DNA of 64,000 nt. Origin: Gaeumannomyces sp. JS-464. Lineage: Eukaryota > Ascomycota > Sordariomycetes > Magnaporthales > Magnaporthaceae. The DNA lies in NCBI GenBank assembly GCA_002197995.1, contig NGZR01000001.1, positions 13,907,501 through 13,971,500 on the forward strand. The letters are read 5' to 3'. The translations under genes and the position numbers were made by a program. The notes beneath the pieces are model-generated. The model was not told the origin of the DNA and made no database searches. It saw only the letters and a list, made by a program, of their open reading frames with translations. Below are positions 25,025 to 36,289 of this stretch, piece by piece (position 1 is the stretch's first letter; each line of letters opens with the position of its first letter).

Positions 25025-25673
25025 GAGGGAGTTGGCAGGCAGCGCCCAAATTCCAAGGCAAAAAGTAATCGAGATACCCATCCATTCTTCTATTACTTCA
25101 CTCCACGTTAATTCGAGTGTGCATCATGTCAGTGGCGAGGCGGGCTGTATATGGATGTTCGTAGACGTTTTTGGATGTATTTTCCGGCCCATCGATGCCA
25201 GAATGGGGGATACGAGTGCAAAAGAAGCAGCAAAACATGCGGAGCAAAACAGATTCGCCCAGCGGCAACAAGTCTACTCGTGAAAGCCAACAAAGTGTCC
25301 CAAACGATGCAGTCTAGAGTAAAACTCCGCCGACTCTCAGTCTATGATGGGGGTATACAGTATTGAAACAGCTGGAATTAGAAAAAGAAAACGACGCCCT
25401 GTTGAAAGCCCAGCTCTTTCAGAGGCGGGTGGGCAGAAAAGAGTAACCCTCGGCTGTAGATGGGGATGATCGTCGATGGCATGTCCTTGGCCGCGGTGGC
25501 AGGGACGGGAAATTCGGCTCTAGGAGCAACACCAGCCATGTCAACAACCTGTGTTTTTTGTTTCATCCATGCGAGTAGGAGGATCGCAATTCCCCGAGGC
25601 CGGGCCAACTTACACTCTCGCGAAACCGAACACAACAAAAAAAAGAAGGACCGAGAAACGCCGCGCCGCGTCT
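25025..25673. other. 3' region, no gene seen
   Basis: Downstream of NOP9; probably its 3' untranslated region followed by spacer. The short frames have no family resemblance. Confidence 0.4.
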
Positions 25674-25931
25674 CTACCGCTGGCTCGGCGACGGTCCTTG
25701 CTGCTGGCTGCTGCTGCTGCTGCTGCTGCCGCTGCTGCCTCCGCCGCTGGCTTGCCCGCCGCCGGCCTTGTTGGACGAGGTAGCGGTGGCGGCGGCAGCG
25801 GCGGCCCTCCTCAGCGCCGTCTGCTCCTTGCGGCTCGGCGGGGGCACGGCCGCGTACGACCAGTCCGGGTCCGGGGCGGCGACGGTGCCGTGCGGGCCCA
25901 TGCGGGTTGTCTCGTAGCCGCTCCGGCCCAT
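25674..25931 (-). CDS. possible small Ser/Gln-rich protein
   Basis: A candidate 85-residue frame starting at 25931 with MGRSGYETTRMGPHG and continuing VAAPDPDWSYAAVPPPSRKEQ, then an Ala-rich and Gly/Ser/Gln low-complexity tail encoded partly by a CTG/CAG run. The first 40 residues have an ordinary, protein-like composition. A CAG acceptor immediately precedes the AAGATG, so the ATG may be internal to a longer spliced gene whose first exon lies near 26080-26144. I do not recognise a family. It could equally be non-coding; the evidence is composition only. Confidence 0.3.
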   Translation of the reverse strand: MGRSGYETTRMGPHGTVAAPDPDWSYAAVPPPSRKEQTALRRAAAAAATATSSNKAGGGQASGGGSSGSSSSSSSQQQGPSPSQR

Positions 25932-28894
25932 CTTCTGGTCCCAGGTGGTGGGTGGGTGGGTGGTCGGAGCCGGGTATGTGATGAGGGCTCGTTTTGCTTC
26001 TTCCTTATGTCTCTCTTGTATGGCTGCTGGCTGGTTCTTGTGGTCCGGCTGAGCGTCGAGTGGCAGGTGGGTGGAAGCGACCTTCAGGAACCGCAGGTAG
26101 AGGCGAGGTAGAGCTTTTTTTTTTTTTAAGCGTCTTTGGCACAAGTCGTGGGCTTGGGAGGCTTGGAGTTGATGGGGAAACGGGTCGGGTCGGGTCCGTC
26201 AGGGAGGGCTTGTGGCAGACGCTTGCTTGAGAGGCTACGTGTGTGGGATACCTGCAAGAGAGGCTGGGTGTCTCCCATCCTTCCTCTCTGCAGCCCGGAC
26301 TGCTCTGACTGATACACTGCAAGCCCACACACGCGCGGCGGCCCCTGTCCAGGCGTACAAGGGTGCGTGCGAGAGAGAGGTACGAACAATGGCCCTGTCA
26401 TACTATCATCGCCGGCCTTCTATCCTTCTAGAGCTGGGTTTCTTTGACCTCCATATTGTGATATCGTCGAAAATGTCCACTTTTCCTTCCTCGCTGGTCC
26501 CCGACAGCGGCCCGGTCGTCTCGGCCGATGCCCTCCTCAAACCTTCCAGAAGCACCCTCAAATTGTTCCATCTGGCGACTCCCCCGACTGTTTCTCGTTT
26601 TCATGAGGCTGGGCGAGTAAACGTGTAGTCTCTCACAATGTGAGATTCGACCGGCTTCTTTGTCGACAAGACCCCCCGTTTGCCCACCTAATTTTTTCTC
26701 TTTTCTTTTTCTTTCTTTCTTTGACTGCAGCTGTGCCTACGCGGTCTAAGCCCGCCACTCAGTGTCACTTCTTTTTATTTTATTTTATTTTTTTTTTTTA
26801 TATTTTTTTATATTTTTCTTGCCTCTTTGTTCCGCCCCCAGCTTCACGCCAGGGCCGCCCATTGCATCCCGCACGAACTCGCGCCTCATTGGGCCGCCAC
26901 CCTGGAGGAGGCAGAAGAACAACAAAACGAGAGCGACTACCATGGAAGTGGGCAATCTTTCAAGACAGGTCGTCAAAAGGAAGGGCTACAAAAAGGCGCT
27001 CTGCCCCTGAGGTCAAGGTTGGAATCTCGACCGCCGCCCGCCGGAGAGCTTTCTCTTCGCTGCCACCCGCCGCCGTCACCTCCCTCCCGGCCGCTGATCG
27101 CCGGAGCCCCAACGGTCGCACCCCGTCGTGGTTCAAATGAGCGACGCGAGCGCGTCTACCCTGCAGCCAGGCTTCGCTGAAGCCTGCGGTGCCAGTTGGG
27201 GTGGCCTATCTGGTTTCGCAACGTGTTTGCCTTTATCCTCGCGCCCGAGCTGCCATTGGCGTCGAGTGAACGAAGTAGAGACGTAGAGACGTCATGCTAC
27301 CCTTGGCGCCCACGCCCGCATTCTATGCTTTAAAAGTCGCTGGTAGGACGAGCGCGGCCACCGGAGTGATGTTTATTCTTTTTCACGAAACGGCCTACGT
27401 CCCTGGTTGGCTTCGTCCTTTGGGGGCGTTTAGGAGGCACTAGCGGAGGCTCACAGTTCTAACCAATGCCCGCGCGTGGGAATTTAAACAGCCTGGCTCA
27501 AACGTGCACTTTCTGGATTCGTCCATAGCATTTCGGGGCTTTTCAACAGTCGCCAAATGAGGTTTGCAAATCTCGGGGGCAATCGAAAGCATCGTTGGTG
27601 CCCTCCTTCTTCCTTTCTCGCATGACCGACGAGATGACGGCGACGCCGGCCGCCTTGCGCCGAGCTACAGCGCATACCGCGCGAGGGACTAAGCTGTCGG
27701 TGTGCACGCGAGATTCTCGGTCTTTGTGGCCCATCGCCCTGGACGAGAAACGGGTGGAGCTGGGAGTAGCGCTGTCCGTCTTGCTCCTTTGTCGTCTGTC
27801 GCCCGTCTGCCCGTCTGTCTCACTCTCGCCCGCGGTACGTCCGCCGCTTGTCCGCCGTTTATTTCCCTCGTTTCCTATGGGTTTCGCTCGTCCCCAGTCC
27901 ATCTGTCGCAAAACCACGCAGGTCGGTGAAGTTTCGCCTGTACATCTAGCGGTCGACCAGGCCTCACGACGGCGTTTGGAGGTTTAGTCTGTCTCACTGG
28001 CTCGCTGACGCTCTCCTAAATTTTTGGGGCCCGGTGTGATCTCGAACGGAGGTAAGCCAACAGTTCGTCCACCATACTCGACTGTGAGAACGAAAGGAGC
28101 GGCTCGTGGTTTCGACGAGGTGCGCTGATTAGCCTAGCTGTTGGCGCCCAACTTTTGTGACTGTGCAGGGTGCTTACTGCATGCACCCTTGCCAGAGCCT
28201 ATAACCACCCTCCTTCGGGGACCTCCTTTGAGAACTTTGGCAGTCCTCGTGTGACACCTGCACAGCTGGTTGGACGAGGTTCACTCAAGGCGGTTTCAAA
28301 AACGCCACGCAATTTCAGGGGTTAGATCCCTACCTTCTCACGCCCAGCTTTTGTTTGCTGCAACCTGCAAACTTTTTCTTTTTCACTAACGGTAAATAAC
28401 ACTTGAAGGGATAAAATGCTGTAAAAGTACTTAGTACTTACTTGCCTCAAGGCAAACGTTTGATAGTGCCAAAACGATAGGATGATATTTTTTAGCTGTT
28501 AAAGTCTTTAGTTGGAGCCTAATGCCACGAACGGTTTTATGCAAGTGGTGAGACGGGGGAAGCCAGCTTGTGCATTAAGGCCGCATCATGGTCGAAATTA
28601 TCTGGCCGTCTCGGTGCCGACCGGGCGCATACTGGTGATACACCTGGGGGTGTCTGGATCTCGATTTGATCAGGTACCTGTCTCCCAGGTTGGTTCTTCC
28701 TGGGATACTCAATAGGGAGGTAGGCTGCCAACCAGCGAGGAAAGCCTCTTCATCCTTTCTTCTGCCATCCCCTACCTTTCACCGTGAGGACGATAAACAC
28801 TTCACTTTGAAGACTACCTTGTTCTCGCACTCGATTCCCAGCTCCCCAAAGCACCAATATCCAGACCACTCCGTCCCGGCGGAAAGGAGGGATA
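25932..28894. other. intergenic, no gene seen
   Basis: About 3 kb with T-rich tracts (26690-26830) and mixed-composition sequence. Frames on either strand reach 100-190 residues but have Arg/Ser/Pro-rich shadow composition and no plausible splicing into a known family. The last 250 bases, including a short AAGTACTTAGTACTTACTT patch near 28425, may hold the promoter of the downstream orphan gene. Confidence 0.4.
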
Positions 28895-31471
28895 ATGGCG
28901 GCCAATCGCTCACTCATCGAACCCACCAACAGACGGTGGAAAGCAAGGATGCAGGGCGGGGATTTGACTCCGTCCGTTATCGAGATTGAGAGCCGACGTC
29001 TTGACGAGCAGCCAGGAGGGGCATTGTGCACGAACACCAGGTTAAGTCCCGTGACCGGGTCGCGGGCGACACCCGAGGGGGGGACGAGCCCGCTCTCTCC
29101 GATCTCCTCGGCCGGGCGGCGGCCGATCCTCGAACGACTGGACAGTCGCGCGAGCACCGAAGAAGTCGAACGGATAGCACGCGAGCCCGACGCTCCTCAC
29201 CCTCGACAGCCCCCGCTGGTGTTGGGCTCCCTTCCTCCGCGGTCCGCTGCGCTTCTCGTTTACTACGACTGGACCCCGTCAAACCAACCCGGGGGAAATG
29301 GAGACCTTTTTGCGAGACGCAACAACCCAACCATTCAGAACGACCGCACCATCTGGAGTCCTGCCGGCCTAGAGGCGAGTGGCCCCGCCGTGGAAGATTC
29401 CACCCGTCCGGGGGACGACGGGGGCTCGGTTTCCGCAAACGGCGAGGGCCGAGCCGAGGGGGCGATCCTCGCACCCGGCCCGGGGGAGGACAAGGGTTCG
29501 GCTTTCGTGCACGACTCGGAGCAGGGCGTGCAAACAAACCTCGAACGCCACGAGGAGGACGGGGAGCCCCACGGCGGTTCCTCTGCCGAGGATGACTGGG
29601 ACATCATTTCCTCCCACTTCAGAGCCGAAGACTTCCCAGTGGGCGTCCCCTTGACCGAAGAACAGCAGAAGCGCATCGAACTGAAGTTGAGGGAGAAAGC
29701 CAGGCGGATGGAGGTGATGATCGAACAGGCATGGCGGGAAGAGGAAACCAACAATCCAGGATCGAAGCTTCTTGAAAAATTCAAGGATTCCTACAGGGCG
29801 AGTGTCATCAAGTACTTGGCGGAGCTGACACCGCCGGCCCTCGCCACCTACGCGGCGGCGAGATTCCTGGTGCAGTCACTGCGCACGTCAACAAGCCAGT
29901 TCACACCCTACAGACCCTCACAGCACGAAGCCTCGACTCGCGCGTACGGTGCCTGCGGCCGGGACAAGATGATACGTTGGTTTAAAAACATGGGGAAGGC
30001 TTTGGAAGGCGCTCTCACATACGAGCGAGGTTACAAAGCCAACAACAAACATTGCCCCATCCCGTGCTTCGGCGGCAAGGCCCCCAAAAGTCTTCGCAGG
30101 ACCATGTGGGAGCTGGAGCTGCTGCTCGTCGTTTCCCGCGCCCTCAATGGGGCTCGACCAGCACAGCCGGGAAACGTCGCTTTGGGGTGGATCAACAATT
30201 GTCACTTGTATGGGCTAGGCTTTGCGGACCCGGCCGAGCGCAAGTTTGGGGTTTTCGATGAGGTTGATGAGTTTAGGGATTTCTTCAACCACATCTACGA
30301 AGGCAAGCCGGGAGATCCAGCGCACCCCCATTCGACGAACTGGCAGCCTTCGTCCTCGAGCTTGGGTGCTGTAGCGGACAACAGCTCAGGCGTTGAGGCC
30401 GCGCCGCAGCCTCCAGCAGCTTCGGGCCGACCGCGACGCGCCGCCGCCAAATCCTATGCTCCCAAGGATTTGTTTTCGGCTTTGGACGCCGCAGTAGACG
30501 GCGATGGCTCGAGCGTCGAGGCCACCCCGCAGCCTCCAATTCTGCCCCGGCCGCCACGCCGTGCTAGTAGGACCTGTGCTCCTGAGAATCTGTTTCCAGG
30601 TTCAAACAGCGCAGCAAACGACGACGGCTCAAGCATCGAGGCCACTCCGCAGCCTCCAACCTTGGCCCGACTGCCATGCGGTGCCAGGAGGTCTCCTACT
30701 CCTAAGCATTCGTCTCCGGTCCCAAACCCCGCAGCGAACGACGACGGTTTAGGCGTTGGGGCCGCGTCGCAGCCTCTAGCAGTTTTGAGCCGACCGCGGC
30801 GCAGCGCCGCCGAACCCCGTGCTTTCGAAAATTCGGCTCCAACTCCAAACGTCGCAGCGGATGACGACAGCTTGGGTGTCGGAGCTTCGCTGTGGCCTTT
30901 AGCAGCTTTGAGCCAATCGTCGTCACACGAGCGGCTAAGCGCGAAGGACGTTTTGGAAAAGGTGCGAGAGGCTGTGGAAAAGGCACGGGGGCCTTCGAAG
31001 AAGGCGGTAGAGCTCACGAAACATGTAGCCGTCGCTATTCTACAAACGAAGTGGACCCGGGTGGAAGACTGTGTAGGAAAGATGGGAGACTTTCTAGATC
31101 ACACAGGCGAGGCTATCGAAGAAGGGATTAGCGTCGCGAAAAGCGTGCAACAGCAAGTGTGCTGCGGGGGTAACAACGCTTTGGAGAATGTGCGGATGGC
31201 GTTGGGAACAGCGCAGGAGCTGTCGCGACAAGGGCGAAATGTCTACCTGGAAGCAGCGTCTGTGATCTGCTACTGGTCAGGAGAGCCGGCCGAGAAGAAG
31301 GCTGCTTGTGCGAAGATTACGAGATTTTTGGAGACGACGGACAAGGCTTTGGAAGAAGCAATCAACTTCGCGGAAACCGCGCGACAGGGCTGCGTTCATG
31401 GGGGGGAAGCCAGGCCGCAAAAGCGCAAAGCGAGCGATGATGGCAGAGGCGGTGCGGCAAAGCGCTGCTAG
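28895..31471 (+). CDS. orphan repeat protein of 858 residues
   Basis: An intronless frame, MAANRSLIEPTNRRWKARM onward. I recognise no known domain. Four regions can be seen. Residues 1-250 are polar and probably disordered. Residues about 250-490 look globular, with helices rich in Trp, Tyr and Cys (REKARRMEVMIEQAWREEE, KMIRWFKNMGKALEGALTYE, LYGLGFADPAERKFGVFDE). Residues about 498-680 form five tandem units of 40-41 residues, each around an EATPQPP...RPPRR...AANDDG theme. Residues about 685-837 are two diverged copies of a 75-residue helical unit with several cysteines. The C-terminus PQKRKASDD...AAKRC is basic and could be a nuclear localisation signal. No signal peptide or membrane segment is present. 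Codon use and the intact 2.6-kb frame argue that it is real; the function is unknown. Confidence 0.75.
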   Translation: MAANRSLIEPTNRRWKARMQGGDLTPSVIEIESRRLDEQPGGALCTNTRLSPVTGSRATPEGGTSPLSPISSAGRRPILERLDSRASTEEVERIAREPDAPHPRQPPLVLGSLPPRSAALLVYYDWTPSNQPGGNGDLFARRNNPTIQNDRTIWSPAGLEASGPAVEDSTRPGDDGGSVSANGEGRAEGAILAPGPGEDKGSAFVHDSEQGVQTNLERHEEDGEPHGGSSAEDDWDIISSHFRAEDFPVGVPLTEEQQKRIELKLREKARRMEVMIEQAWREEETNNPGSKLLEKFKDSYRASVIKYLAELTPPALATYAAARFLVQSLRTSTSQFTPYRPSQHEASTRAYGACGRDKMIRWFKNMGKALEGALTYERGYKANNKHCPIPCFGGKAPKSLRRTMWELELLLVVSRALNGARPAQPGNVALGWINNCHLYGLGFADPAERKFGVFDEVDEFRDFFNHIYEGKPGDPAHPHSTNWQPSSSSLGAVADNSSGVEAAPQPPAASGRPRRAAAKSYAPKDLFSALDAAVDGDGSSVEATPQPPILPRPPRRASRTCAPENLFPGSNSAANDDGSSIEATPQPPTLARLPCGARRSPTPKHSSPVPNPAANDDGLGVGAASQPLAVLSRPRRSAAEPRAFENSAPTPNVAADDDSLGVGASLWPLAALSQSSSHERLSAKDVLEKVREAVEKARGPSKKAVELTKHVAVAILQTKWTRVEDCVGKMGDFLDHTGEAIEEGISVAKSVQQQVCCGGNNALENVRMALGTAQELSRQGRNVYLEAASVICYWSGEPAEKKAACAKITRFLETTDKALEEAINFAETARQGCVHGGEARPQKRKASDDGRGGAAKRC
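30388..30940 (+). repeat. tandem repeat, five units of about 120 bp, inside the orphan gene
   Basis: Units begin near 30391, 30514, 30634, 30754 and 30877, so the period is 120-123 bp, a multiple of three that keeps the frame open. Each encodes a Pro/Ala/Arg-rich unit with a GxGxEA-type start and ends in AANDDG- or AADDD-like residues. Units 2 and 3 are most alike; unit 5 is the most diverged. Confidence 0.85.
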
Positions 31472-33475
31472 GAGCAATAGGGGGCGGAAAAGGGAAATGG
31501 GACGGAGTTGGGGGTGGCCTTTTTTCTGCACTTCTGCTTGCTTGATCTTTCAACCAAAGCACCAGCTTTTTGCCATTTCGGTTTGCGGTTGGGTGTTAAG
31601 CTCCATCGAATGCCGCCGCGTGCCAAGAACGGAGGACGAACTATATGCTTTCATGCGCCATGCCCGCTTGCGTGGGTTTATACGCCTAGTAGGGGTCACG
31701 CGCTCAGCTTTGAGAGATCGAGTCGGCAAGGTGCGAGGCTGTTTCCAGCCCGGCGACTCCATCACACGCGCGGGGGGCTGTATCAATTAGCCGACACATT
31801 TCGACCCTGGGCATGGGCGGGCCCGGCCTTGGGAACGTTGGCGATATCGACCGACCGACCGGTCCGTACGGTGCGAAGGGTGCGCACGACTTGAGGACTC
31901 GGCGTCCGGGTTGGCGGTTTGGATGGACGCCGTGGTGTTCCCAGGCAGGGGATCCCCGGACGTGAGCCCACAAACATGCCTGCTGGCGGAGGAGCCGTGG
32001 AGCCCGCAACAAGCAACTGCCCTGGCTGGGGACGACGCTGCATCGTTGTTGAAGGGCAAATTAGCCCACGATTGATTCCGATCAAGCCAATCAAGTTTCG
32101 CTGCCTCTACTAGTCCGGTATCGACGGATCCGAAGTTGTGGTATCCCGGGGGCAGGGGGGCCTCGACGACGGAAATATTGCGCCAAAAAAACACCCGAGT
32201 TTGGCTCGGCGATTTCGCCTACCTGCTTATGGCTAGCGTTTGTGGGATGTGGGATTCGGAGAGGCGTTCGGATGCGAAGCCACGGGAATCGTCTGGGCGA
32301 AGGGGGTCTAGACGCGCGCTTCGGCTATAGGAAGACGAGATGGCATAACTTGGTAACTCCCCGACTCCTACTTCGTCGGGTTCTTCGCAGCGTGGGCGTC
32401 ACTCCTGGTTTCCGGCTCTCGTTAGGCGTGCTGGATATGAAGCCATGGCTAATGGCGAACCTTACGTGCTCGTATCGAGAGCAGGCGCAATTGGCTGCGG
32501 GGAGGGAGCTGCCCAGCAGTAGGACGCCGGGCCACCAACGCCACCAGCTCTGGTGGAGGCCGCATGTGTGGCTACGCGTGACCATCTAGCGACATCAACG
32601 GCCAACGACATCGCCGTCGAGGCCTTAGCTCTTGAAATCGGGGATCCGACGGGCAACCGGCATACGGGATGAATACGATCTAACCAATGGCATCCCCGGC
32701 CCAAAGATCCGCCGAACGTCGGGACGACAACCGGATGCAACCAACAGATTGCGAACACACGATGCCTGCCTGCCTGCCTGCATCCATCCATCCATCGTCC
32801 GTGGCGTGCATGGCTAGTCGTGCTAGTCGTGCTAGTGTGGTCTGGCTGGATTGCTGCTGGTTCTGGGTTCCACCAACCTCGAAGGTGTGCGGGTCGCACG
32901 AGCACCTAAAAGAAAGTTGCGTCGTCCATGGGTACCCACCATTCCGGCCTCCCCAGACGCCGTTTTTCTCAACGTCCCGGTACCGTCCGCCATGTGTCGG
33001 GGAATTACGGCCTCCCGACGATGCCCGGCCGCATCGCTATCAATGTGTCACGGCGGTTTCGGCCATTCTTCACGCGAGCCGGCGATTTCGGGTGCCCGAA
33101 CCCTGGTGCCACAGCGCGTGCCGAGATGCAGCAAGGCAAGCAGGGCGGGGGCCCGCCCACTGGGCGACCCCTCAACGGGCGAGGCAAGGTCCAGGGGGCA
33201 TGCATCCGCTCCGCAACCCCACAGGGACCGCCAGACCATCGGACAATGGACGAGGGCGGAACCGCCGAATGGGGCAAAAAGAGCCAGCTGTTGGTCGCCG
33301 TCTGGTTTATTAGCCCCCTATTCAGGCGAGTGTTTGGATGCATATAATGTGGACGCATGCACACGCCTTGTGCCATTCCTCCCTGTTCCGTACGAATAGT
33401 TGAGAACCAGCCTACCTGCCTAGGTAGGGGCCTATCCTTGTCGCCGACCAAAATATCACATCGGACCACCCCCTC
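31472..33475. other. intergenic, no gene seen
   Basis: Two kilobases between the orphan repeat gene and the FAD monooxygenase. Simple repeats occur near 32760-32800 (CTGC and ATCC units). Frames are short and overlapping on both strands. The final 120 bases (CTACCTGCCTAGGTAGG near 33410) may be promoter sequence for the monooxygenase. Confidence 0.4.
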
Positions 33476-36289
33476 ATGGCGCGGAAAACCTTCCGAGCCA
33501 TCATCGTCGGTGGCGGCGTTGGTGGCCTGACGCTCGCCAACATCTTCGAGCAGCTGGGCATCGACTATGTCCTGCTCGAGGCGTATCGCGACTTTTCCCC
33601 ACAGGTCGGCGCCAGCATCGCCATGCTGCCCTCTGGCCATCGCATACTGGACCAGCTCGGGTGTAAAGCGCCTTTCGTCGACGGTGTCCCCAGTCTCGAC
33701 ACCACCAAGCCGTCGGTCGAAGGCAAACCAATCTTCATTTTCCGAGGCTACAATGACAGCCTAGCCAAAAGGTTTGTGCGTCGTCCGATCAGACCCACCC
33801 CTATCCATCTGGTCTGATCTATCGTCCCGTCCTTGTACTGACAGCTGCCCGACCTGTATAGAACTGGACATGGGGTGACCTTCAATGATCGGCAGGTGCT
33901 GCTCCGGGTTCTGCACGAAAACATCAGGGACAAATCCAAGCTGTTTCTCAACAAGCGTGTCGAAAAGGTAACAACTACAGAGGCGGGCGCAGCCGTGGAA
34001 ACAAAGGACGGCCAGGTCTTCGAAGGCGACATTATCGTTGGGATTGATGGCATCCGAAGTACCGTCCGCGAGGAGATGTGGCGCATTGCGTCCAAGGCCT
34101 CGCCCGGCTATTTTCCCAAGGATGAATGGAAGCGTAAGAGCATTGACGGTTCTGGGCCGTGCCACTTACCGGCCGCAGACTATTCGAAGAAATAAGATGC
34201 TGACCGTGGCACCCTATTCCAGGCGTCCCCATCGGCGTCAAATGTCTATTTGGCATCTGCAGGTCTCACAAGCGGATCTCAGCGGGCACTGTCGTCACCG
34301 TCATAAACCTTGGGTACTCGCATCTCCTCATCAGCGGCCCGGAAGGCAAAGTATACTACTTCGTTTTTGATAAGCTCCCCGAGCGCATCACCGCCGACAA
34401 GACGCCGCGCTACTCGACCGAAGACGCCAAGGCGATGGCGGAGGAGCATCGACACGATCCCATCACCGGCGACTGCACTTTTGGCCAAATCTATGATAAC
34501 AGCCTCTCGTTCGGTATGACGCCCATCCACGAGCACGTCTTCGAAAAGTGGCACTACGGCCGCATAATCACGCTCGGCGACGCCGCGCACAAGCCCAACC
34601 CCATCAGCGGCCACGGCGGGAACGGCGCCATGGAGAGCGTGGCCGAGCTGGCCAACCAGCTCAAGCGGCGCTTGAACTCGTCGTCCGGCCGCCTGTCTGC
34701 CCAGGACATTGACGCCGTCTTCAGGGACACCCAGGCCGTCAGGTTTGAGCGGGCAAAGAAGTTTGTAAAGTTCTCCCACGACCAGCAAGACTTCCACGCC
34801 CCGTCTGGCCCGCTCGGCTTTTTCGCCATCCGCATGGCTCCGTGGATCCTGAGCGAAGAGTTGATGACCGAGATGCAACTTCACCTCGCCGTGGATGCCG
34901 TCCGTATAGAGGGCCTCCCCGTACCATTCCACCCCCACTACGTCCCCTGGACGGATGAACTCCCTGCCGAACCAATCAAAAACTCATGGATCCCAAGGGC
35001 TATCGTCGGCCTCGCATTGCTGGGACTCTCTTACGCAGCCGGATACGGGATCAAAAAGGTCGGCATGGTGTCCGAGTCCTTCCTCGGCCATCCGTTCAGG
35101 GAGTTCTACACCGGATACCAGGCGATAGACGCCACCCTCGCCGTTTTGACCAAAGTTTTCTCTCTCGTCGTGGGCAGCCCGAGCCCTGAGCACCGCCTCC
35201 ACCTCATCTACTTCCTGCCCATGCTGACGCCCATGGTACTCATCTGGATGGTTGAGGCGCACAGGCGCGGAAACCTGCAGACCATCCCGGGCCGCCTCGT
35301 GACATGGTAAGCCCTACTACCGCAAAGCCCCTGATGCGAGATATGGGGGATCTTTCAGAGGCGCCTGTGGAGGGATGCCTGGCTAAAGAATATCGCACGA
35401 CCGCAGGCCTTCGATCTACGCCGTCGGATACCAGCTCTTTGCGATCGCTCGCATCGGCCCCATCTACTTCCTCGCCTCCCTGTTCGTGAGCCGCGAGGAA
35501 GTGTACTACCGCCAGTCCAGCCGCATCGTCGACCGGGACGTCGCCCGCGCACTGCTCCCCGCCGTCTGCCTGGGCTTCGTCCTCCCCACCGTCTTCATGC
35601 TGCTCCCCCTGTGGGGCGCGCCCGCGGCCTGGCTTGACTTCATGACCGTCTGGCAGCTCGCGCCCGTCCTCGTCGGCCCGCTCACCACCTTCCTCGCCTC
35701 CGTCATCCGCACCCGCCGTCTCGGCTTCGACGGCGGCAAGGCCCACGAAAAGACGAAGCCGAGCGAGACGACGGATGCGTACGGCGGCGTCCCCGTGGTC
35801 GGCCAGGTCGGCAACCACGAGCTGTACAAGAACAGGGACCTGCCGCACCTCCTGACCGCCTACGCGACCGTCTTTTACGGCGCCGCGGCGCTGCACGTCG
35901 CCATGGCCGTCTACCTGCTCGCGTCGCCCGCCCTCTCCCCCCGTGCCGTCTTCCTCGGCCTGCGCTGCTGGCCCTGGAGCAGTAGCGCTGCGTCCTGGAA
36001 CGTGGGCGCTGACGCCCGCGAGATCACGTCCGTGATTTTTAAGTGGGATCTGGTCGTGTACGCCGCCACTCTGCTCGTCTGGTGCCTGCATACCGTGGTG
36101 GAGATGCGCCGCGTCGGCTACGTGCGCACCGCCGACGCCTGCAGGGCCGCTGCCGCCGTTGTCGGTTCGCTCGTCCTTGCGGGGCCCGGTGCCATGTACG
36201 CCGGGACGTGGTACTGGCGCGAAAAGACTATAGCGGGGCTGAGCAAGATGGAGGAGGGCGAGGAGAAGAAGGCTCGGCAGAGGGGTTGA
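33476..36289 (+). CDS. FAD-dependent monooxygenase fused to a multi-pass membrane domain
   Basis: Four exons: 33476-33771, 33862-34133, 34223-35306 and 35407-36289 (844 residues), with introns of 90, 89 and 100 nt. The N-terminal 450 residues are a class A flavin monooxygenase: the dinucleotide fold VGGGVGGLTLANIFEQLG near residue 11, a DG motif IIVGIDGIRSTVREEMW, and the FAD-ribityl motif TLGDAAHKPNPISGHGG. This type resembles PaxM/LtmM-like epoxidases of fungal terpenoid pathways. The C-terminal 370 residues hold about eight or nine hydrophobic segments (for example AIVGLALLGLSYAAGYGI, LHLIYFLPMLTPMVLIWMV, ALLPAVCLGFVLPTVFMLL, HVAMAVYLLASPALS, LVVYAATLLVWCLHTVVEM), so the protein should be anchored in the ER. 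The membrane part could be a terpene-cyclase-like or other partner domain; that is inference. It lies next to decayed PKS-NRPS genes, suggesting a secondary-metabolism role. Confidence 0.85.

Noticed and set aside
22969..25056. Long minus-strand frames (318 and 311 codons)
   Set aside because: They are antisense to NOP9, a clear Pumilio-repeat gene, and have the Ser/Leu-rich composition expected of its reverse strand.
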